Shown here piece after piece: positions 6,110 through 7,071 of a stretch of DNA of 7,071 nt; position 1 is the stretch's first letter, and every line of letters begins with the position of its first letter. The notes under the pieces were generated by a model. The model did no database searches. It was not told where the DNA came from and saw nothing but the letters and a program-made list of their open reading frames with translations. The position numbers and the translations under genes were made by a program. The DNA is taken from NCBI GenBank assembly GCA_021797055.1, contig JAKAAI010000090.1, positions 1 through 7,071 on the forward strand, in the 5' to 3' direction. Source of the DNA: Thermoplasmata archaeon. Its GTDB lineage: Archaea; Thermoplasmatota; Thermoplasmata; Thermoplasmatales; Thermoplasmataceae.

Positions 6110-6464
6110 TCAGATCCGCATAGTATCAGTTCTAAAGTCCAGTTTCAATCCTTTTGTTTGAAGTATTTCCACTCCTATTACGGCTGGAAAATCTATATTT
6201 TCAAGAAATATGAATTCCGGTTCAGAAACGATAACCCCGTTCAGTTTTAGATTCTTGAATGTCAGGGAACCATGACCCTAGAATTGAAACGGGAATTTCA
6301 CCGTAAGATACAAATCCAAGTTGTTCTGGCCTGATTCGATTGGGCAATACCGCACTGATATAATTTCGTCCAGCTGCAGAATCTATCAAAGCAGAGACTT
6401 TGACACTTTTGATTGTGCCCTTTATTTCAATCTGATCGATGATCAATCCCTTGCAAAAAAGCAT
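6110..6464 (-). pseudogene. Retropepsin-like aspartic protease, frameshifted
   Basis: Reads as a 117-aa retropepsin-like (clan AA) protease if one base is removed. The first frame from ATG 6464 gives VKVSALIDSAAGRNYIS, the place of the catalytic D[ST]GA loop, then PNRIRPEQLGFVSYGEIPVS. It runs off into a stop at 6222 after 80 codons. Dropping one G of the GGG at 6278-6276 joins it to HGSLTFKNLKLNGVIVSE, FLENIDFPAVIGVEILQTKG and LKLDFRTDTMRI, ending TGA 6112-6110. The second piece has the family's hallmark 'iiG.d.L...gl.ldf' ending, so the two halves belong together. The catalytic loop reads DSAA rather than DSGA or DTGA, which may itself impair activity. ATG 6464 lies 2 nt after the upstream gene's stop, so they form an operon. 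The single-base lesion in a short homopolymer could be real or a sequencing error. Natural substrate unknown. Confidence 0.65.
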
Positions 6465-6466
6465 CC

Positions 6467-6700
6467 TTATGTTGGGTTCTCTTTGAACGTCTCAACTTTT
6501 CTGGTGGTGTCATTTATTACCAATGCAGCAATCATGCCGGTCTTTTGCTTCTTATCTCCAACTTCTATGTCTCTTGAATAGATAACAACAGCATCCCAAT
6601 AACTCTGATTGAATTTTGCAGATGCAATCCTAGCAGGTCTTTCTATACCCAAATCTTTAAGGTGCTTTTCAACGGTGAGCCTCACATCTTTAATGTCCAT
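6467..6700 (-). CDS. Small protein of unknown function (77 aa), first gene of protease operon
   Basis: A soluble, charged 77-aa protein without signal peptide or membrane helix. Residues 1-25 look like an amphipathic helix (DIKDVRLTVEKHLKDLGI). The rest looks like three or four beta strands: RIASAKFN, YWDAVVIYSRDIEV, TGMIAALVIND and KVETFKEN. I do not recognise a family. ATG 6700 is well placed: a TATA-like box is centred 24 nt upstream, so transcript and reading frame would start at nearly the same base. Its TAA is followed after two bases by the ATG of the retropepsin-like gene, so the two are almost certainly co-transcribed and may be coupled. A partner or inhibitor role for the protease is possible from position alone; nothing in the sequence proves it. 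Confidence 0.7.
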   Translation of the reverse strand: MDIKDVRLTVEKHLKDLGIERPARIASAKFNQSYWDAVVIYSRDIEVGDKKQKTGMIAALVINDTTRKVETFKENPT

Positions 6701-6720
6701 CTGGATTTCTTGATCCGAAG

Positions 6721-6730
6721 TATAAATGTT
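6721..6730 (-). promoter_or_regulatory. TATA box of the small-protein/protease operon (leaderless)
   Basis: On the minus strand AACATTTATA is centred on TTTATA (6726-6721), about 24 nt upstream of ATG 6700. Archaeal transcription starts some 22-26 nt past the box centre, so the mRNA should begin at or beside the start codon. There is no Shine-Dalgarno, consistent with leaderless translation. Confidence 0.6.
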
Positions 6731-6772
6731 ATAGTAGGTTTAATAAACATTGTTTTAGTTTCCAGACAATAG

Positions 6773-6788
6773 ATTTTCTCTTGAAAAT
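6773..6788. other. A/T-rich hairpin between tRNA and protease operon
   Basis: ATTTTC (6773-6778) and GAAAAT (6783-6788) form a perfect 6-bp stem with a TCTT loop, 63 nt past the 3' end of the tRNA on its strand. It might help end the tRNA transcript, but T-runs here are short. The rest of 6731-6850 is very A+T-rich and shows no gene. Confidence 0.25.
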
Positions 6789-6850
6789 ACAATACGAGAG
6801 TAAAGTTTTAGGCTTTGAGAAATATAATTATATTCATACTATTATATTTA

Positions 6851-6923
6851 TGGGCTCGACCGGATTTGAACCGGTGACCTCCGCCGTGTCAGGGCGACAT
6901 CATGCCAACTAGACTACGAGCCC
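6851..6923 (-). tRNA. tRNA-Val (anticodon GAC)
   Basis: A complete 73-nt cloverleaf on the minus strand. The acceptor stem GGGCTCG/CGAGCCC pairs in all seven positions with discriminator A (6851). The anticodon stem TCGCC/GGCGG closes a seven-base loop CTGACAC whose middle gives GAC, reading GUC and GUU (valine). The T arm ACCGG-TTCAAAT-CCGGT is canonical, and the variable loop is five bases. The D arm has GTCT with a GG in the loop and one T-T mismatch in its stem. No intron and no encoded CCA, so the CCA is added after transcription. It is a single-gene unit with its own TATA box. Confidence 0.95.
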
Positions 6924-6948
6924 AAGCTTGAAAGGTATTTTTTTTGCA

Positions 6949-6957
6949 TATTTATAA
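6949..6957 (-). promoter_or_regulatory. TATA box of the tRNA-Val gene
   Basis: Minus-strand TTATAAATA is centred about 30 nt upstream of the mature tRNA 5' end, so transcription would begin a few bases before it with a short 5' leader to be trimmed by RNase P. The A-run between box and gene is typical of a non-coding spacer. Confidence 0.65.
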
Positions 6958-7071
6958 TCTCTCTGACTTATCGTATTTTCATTCGTTTTTACACCCATTT
7001 TCGAATTGACTTTTTGTTACCATAGTTGACCAGATGGAAAAGAATAAAGATTTAGCTGTGTTATTTATCCT

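Noticed and set aside
6321..6581. Plus-strand 86-codon frame across the protease/small-protein pair
   Set aside because: Antisense to two frames with better support (promoter, 2-nt gene junction, retropepsin motifs); Cys/Ser/Phe-rich composition typical of a shadow.
7034..7071. ATG frame (MEKNKDLAVLFI) running off the end of the window on the plus strand, and a minus-strand frame entering at 7071 and ending TGA near 6979
   Set aside because: Too short to judge. No TATA box sits at a suitable distance from ATG 7034, and the two frames are mutually exclusive candidates; sequence beyond the window would decide.

Overview
The window looks archaeal, most likely an acidophilic Thermoplasmata/Thermoplasmatales-type organism. 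This is inferred from three things. The large surface protein carries repeated 'ETGLPxGxxWxV' modules, which I know mainly from secreted proteins of that group. TATA-like boxes sit about 24-30 nt upstream of one start codon and of the tRNA, and one of them implies a leaderless mRNA. The tRNA is encoded without CCA. No marker gene fixes the species.

Layout. (1) 1-909, plus strand: 3' part of a regulator with two winged-helix domains; it is cut by the window edge. (2) About 910-2455 holds no intact gene that I can defend. The minus strand carries a decayed TauE/SafE-family permease (1221-1986) that reads almost end to end across two frames and two in-frame stops. It is flanked by weaker minus-strand remnants, a perfect 10-bp inverted repeat and a GC-rich hairpin. 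(3) 2543-4819 and 5032-5613, plus strand: two cell-surface proteins rich in N-glycosylation sequons. The first has a signal peptide, six tandem-type modules and a C-terminal membrane anchor; the second has an N-terminal anchor. (4) About 5609-6004: 5'-truncated IS4-type transposase with a premature TGA just before its catalytic Glu. (5) 6110-6700, minus strand: a two-gene unit with a leaderless-type promoter, made of a 77-aa protein of unknown function followed 2 nt later by a retropepsin-like aspartic protease gene broken by one extra base. A hairpin plus T-run lies beyond it. (6) 6851-6923, minus strand: tRNA-Val(GAC) with its own TATA box.

How the parts fit. The two surface proteins probably contribute to the cell envelope and may be expressed near each other, but 212 nt and a separate candidate promoter lie between them, so an operon is not assured. 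The rest shows erosion: a permease, a transposase and a protease each carry visible lesions, which is typical of an accessory region being lost. I found no CRISPR array, no complete mobile element and no convincing new multi-gene system. The most interesting leads are the small-protein/retropepsin pair and the modular surface protein with its unassigned central domain.
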